From positions 1 through 64,000 of the forward strand of contig CAIVVT010000277.1 of NCBI GenBank assembly GCA_903909435.1: a DNA stretch of 64,000 nucleotides, written 5' to 3'. The position numbers were made by a program, and so were the translations under genes. Positions 61,410 to 64,000 of the stretch are shown one piece after another. Under the pieces are notes generated by a model. That model did no database searches and had not been told where the DNA came from. It saw only the letters and a program-made list of their open reading frames with translations. Positions within the stretch are counted from its first letter, which is position 1. The number at the start of each line of letters is the position of its first letter. Origin of the DNA: an uncultured Acidobacteriia bacterium. Its GTDB lineage: Bacteria; Acidobacteriota; Terriglobia; Bryobacterales; Bryobacteraceae.

Positions 61410-63221
61410 ATGCCAGACAACCCCGAAGTTACTATGAAACCGACTTTAGGCCTGACCGGCCTGACAATGAACGCCATGGCGCTCATTGCACCCGGCGCCT
61501 TCCTGTGGCTAACCTTTGTCGCCCAAGGCGCAGCCGGCGCAACCTCGCCGGCCATGTGGGCAGGCATCATGTTCGCTTTACTGCTGTGCCTCGCCACCGC
61601 GATCTGCTACGCGGAGATGGCGAAACTTTACCCCGGTACGGGCAGCTCGTACTACTTTGCCGAGCAGTCGTTCCTCAATCACGAGAAGGCCTGGCCTTAT
61701 GCGCGGCTTTCGAAGTTCATCGTAGGCTGGGGCTCGCACCTCTACTACTGGCTGTACCCCGGTGTCATGGTCGGAGTGATGGGCGTCCTGGTGGGTTACC
61801 TCACCGGAACCATCTGGCCGTCGTTCATGAGTGCCTCGAATCCCGGGCCCATGTTTATGATGGCCGTCGCAATCGCTTTCTCGTTTGCCATCGCCTACGT
61901 CGCCCAGCGCGGCGTGAATGGTTCGACGTCGGTCAACGTCGCCATCAACGTGATCCAGATCAGCGCCCTGGTTGTCTTCTCCGTGATGGCTCTCGGCTAC
62001 CGCATGAATCACCCCCCGGGTAGCATGGCTTATCAGTTCGATTCCGGATCGGGCGACGCATATACGTACGAGTTTGCCACCGAGAAGCAGACCGTCAACG
62101 GCGTGGCCACGGATGTTGTTCTGCGCGACGCCGCAGGCAATCCCAAGCCCTTGCTCGACGCCGCAGGCAAGCCCGTCCCGTTCAAGATCTCGTATCCCGA
62201 GAAGGACGACAAGGGCAACTTCCTGACGCACCCCAAGGCCAGTTCCGTTACGGGCATGCACAACTTCGGTTGGATGTTCGTCCAAGCCACCATCGCGATT
62301 CTCATTTTGGTCGGATTCGAGTCGGTCACCTCCATGGGCGCCGAGGCTAAGAACCCGAAACGTCACATCCCGATCGCCGTCATAGGCTCTCTACTGATAC
62401 AGGGGGCTTTCTGTTACCTGTTTGAGTATTTCGCGGCAAACTACTTCCTGAATAGCGGCTATACGATGCAGAGCGCCGTGACGTCGGCCGCGCCCATCGG
62501 CGACATGATGGTGGTGGTCGGCAACGCCATCCTGGGCCCCGGCAACGGACGAATCTTCATGGAGTTCCAGGCCTTCACGGTGTTCCTGGCGATCATCGGC
62601 ACCACGCTTTCCTGCATGAACACCGGAGCGCGCGTGACGTATGCCATGGGCAAAGACGAAGAACTGCCCGACTCCATGGGCCTGCTGCACACCCAGAACC
62701 TCACACCTCATCGCGCCATCTGGATGCTGGCCATCATCTCGGCAGTGGTCGGATGCTTGACTGTCTGCAACCTCTTCGGCGACGCCGGCGCCATGACGGA
62801 CGCCGCGATCAAAGCTCTTCCGCAGGGCTTCTGGTCGAGCTTCGGCTATCTCTCGCACGACAAGATGGCCGCTCTGCCCAATTCGCTGCTTACCGTTACT
62901 CTAGCGTCGAATTTCGGCACCTTCGTGCTGTATGCGCTGAGCTGCCTCACCTGCATCGTCGCCTTCCACAACCACCCGAAGTACAACCCGATACTTCACT
63001 TGGTCATTCCCGTCTTCGGACTCCTGGCGAACCTCATCTGCATGGCGTTCTACGTGATCGGACCGTTCATGGGATACGGCACGAAGATGGAGCCGCTGTT
63101 GGCCCTTGGATTCGCAATGGTTTGGGCCGTCTACGGGTTCATCTATTTCCTGCGTTCCAGTAAGGCCAAGGGCCGCACGACCCTGGTGAGCCACTCTGAC
63201 CGGGTTAGTGCCACGTCGTAG
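61410..63221 (+). CDS. APC-family amino-acid/amine permease
   Basis: The 603-residue protein has about 12 membrane helices. The N-terminal LGLTGLTMNAMALIAPGAFLW and ALLLCLATAICYAEMAKLYPGTGSS are typical of the amino acid-polyamine-organocation superfamily, and GFESVTSMGAEAKNPKRHIP is its conserved loop. A hydrophilic insertion at about residues 205-290 is rich in repeats of the type DAAGNPKP/DAAGKPVP and would lie outside the membrane. The substrate is not clear. ATG 61410 follows AGGAG by 7 nt. The PP2C gene starts 9 nt after its stop. Confidence 0.88.
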   Translation: MPDNPEVTMKPTLGLTGLTMNAMALIAPGAFLWLTFVAQGAAGATSPAMWAGIMFALLLCLATAICYAEMAKLYPGTGSSYYFAEQSFLNHEKAWPYARLSKFIVGWGSHLYYWLYPGVMVGVMGVLVGYLTGTIWPSFMSASNPGPMFMMAVAIAFSFAIAYVAQRGVNGSTSVNVAINVIQISALVVFSVMALGYRMNHPPGSMAYQFDSGSGDAYTYEFATEKQTVNGVATDVVLRDAAGNPKPLLDAAGKPVPFKISYPEKDDKGNFLTHPKASSVTGMHNFGWMFVQATIAILILVGFESVTSMGAEAKNPKRHIPIAVIGSLLIQGAFCYLFEYFAANYFLNSGYTMQSAVTSAAPIGDMMVVVGNAILGPGNGRIFMEFQAFTVFLAIIGTTLSCMNTGARVTYAMGKDEELPDSMGLLHTQNLTPHRAIWMLAIISAVVGCLTVCNLFGDAGAMTDAAIKALPQGFWSSFGYLSHDKMAALPNSLLTVTLASNFGTFVLYALSCLTCIVAFHNHPKYNPILHLVIPVFGLLANLICMAFYVIGPFMGYGTKMEPLLALGFAMVWAVYGFIYFLRSSKAKGRTTLVSHSDRVSATS

Positions 63222-63230
63222 TATGTCAGT

Positions 63231-64000
63231 ATGTTAGCTCTTGATTTTGTTCAAGCTTCGGATTTCGGACGGGTACGCGACAACAACGAGGACTACCTCG
63301 GTTGCGTACTCCCCGAAACTCGGGAGCAGGAGCACTCTCATGGTTGGTTGTTCGCGCTCGCGGACGGAGTGGGTGGCCAGGACAAAGGCGAGGTTGCTTC
63401 CTCTACGGCGGTGGAGACGCTGCTCGCTGGATTTCGCCAGGCCACCCGCGGCGAGCAACTCAGGACGTTGCTCCCGCGATTGATTCAAACCGCCAATTCC
63501 AAAGTATTCGAAACAGGCTTAGCCACCACGCCCGGCGGCACGCGCATGGCGACTACTCTGGTCGCGTGTGCGTTGCGCTTCGATCGCGTGGTGGTTTCGC
63601 ACGTAGGTGATTCGCGTTGTTACCTGATCCGGCACGGCCGCGCAACTCAACTCACAAGGGACCACACGCTGGTGGCCGAGCAGGCGCGCATGGGCGTGAT
63701 CTCCGACCAGGAAGCAGCCCAATCGGACAGCCGCCACATCCTCACCCGCTCGCTGGGCAACGGCATGTTCGTCAACGTCGATACCACCGATCACTCGGTC
63801 ATGAAAGGGGATGTGCTGCTGTTGTGCTCGGACGGGTTGCACTGCGCAGTCCCGGCGGCCGGGATAGCCGACATCGTAACCCGCAATAGCGACTTGAATG
63901 CCGCAGCCCGTGAACTGATCGACACCGCCAACGAAAACGACGGCGGGGACAACGTCACCGTTCAATTGATCCGCGTGAAGAGCGTCGAGCGGGTCGGCAT
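63231..64000 (+). CDS. PP2C-type Ser/Thr protein phosphatase (partial, runs off the right edge)
   Basis: The frame is open from ATG 63231 to the window end (256 codons). It encodes most of a PP2C (Stp/PrpC-like) domain: GRVRDNNEDYLG, FALADGVGGQ, TTLVACALRFDRVVVSHVGDSRCYLI split here, LLLCSDGLH and NDGGDNVTVQLI, with the Asp residues that bind two metals. It should reverse Hanks-kinase phosphorylation, possibly that of the kinase at 57667-58701. It starts 9 nt after the permease stop without a clear ribosome site; TAGTAT at 63219-63224 lies 6 nt before the ATG. Whether an extra C-terminal domain follows cannot be seen. Confidence 0.9.
   Translation, partial: MLALDFVQASDFGRVRDNNEDYLGCVLPETREQEHSHGWLFALADGVGGQDKGEVASSTAVETLLAGFRQATRGEQLRTLLPRLIQTANSKVFETGLATTPGGTRMATTLVACALRFDRVVVSHVGDSRCYLIRHGRATQLTRDHTLVAEQARMGVISDQEAAQSDSRHILTRSLGNGMFVNVDTTDHSVMKGDVLLLCSDGLHCAVPAAGIADIVTRNSDLNAAARELIDTANENDGGDNVTVQLIRVKSVERVG

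Overview
The window (64 kb, GC-rich) looks like chromosome from an acidobacterium of the Solibacter/Bryobacter type. This is inferred from gene families only: FG-GAP/ASPIC-UnbV (CRTAC1-like) proteins, acidobacterial VWFA-related proteins, a very large TonB receptor with an N-terminal carboxypeptidase-regulatory domain, Tat-exported sugar isomerase and Gfo/Idh/MocA oxidoreductase, DUF1080 and PD40 proteins. No rRNA, tRNA, CRISPR array or phage was seen. The only transposon trace is an IS4-type transposase tail at the left edge.

Left part (1-35 kb), mostly housekeeping. In order: a GntR/YtrA regulator with an ExbD-like periplasmic protein and a clear promoter/operator; a sulfate activation operon (TauE/SafE exporter, cysD, fused cysNC); helicase hrpB diverging from a class-V aminotransferase; glycolate oxidase glcE-glcF diverging from mtnP and a GT9-like glycosyltransferase; a five-gene partner-switching operon (three SpoIIE/RsbU-type phosphatases, a STAS anti-anti-sigma and an RsbW-type kinase); a DUF1080 protein; the cyclic-di-AMP/cell-wall operon cdaA-cdaR-glmM; the polyamine ABC transporter potABCD; two Tat-exported sugar enzymes; and a cytochrome-c-motif/PD40/TPR fusion protein.

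Middle part (35.6-56.6 kb), an accessory island of exported proteins. Two VWFA-related paralogues at its ends enclose four TPR proteins of two subfamilies (A and B), three CRTAC1-like beta-propeller proteins (V), one TonB-dependent receptor (T) and one membrane-anchored winged-helix protein (H). The order is VWFA-, A+, V+, B-, B+, V+, A+, V-, T-, H+, VWFA+, which suggests duplication of an A/V/B module. Most of these genes have a TAnnnT box only 6-14 nt before the start codon and no clear Shine-Dalgarno sequence, so they may be read from very short leaders. I infer a cell-envelope system for binding or taking up a large substrate; its function is unknown.

Right part (56-64 kb), signalling and nitrogen. 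A Crp/Fnr regulator, a stand-alone receiver protein, a membrane Ser/Thr kinase, a small protein with an HTH segment and an RNA-polymerase alpha-CTD-like domain, an Amt-type transporter with Gln at the first twin-His position, an APC-type permease, and a PP2C phosphatase that runs off the right edge. The kinase and phosphatase could act on common targets.
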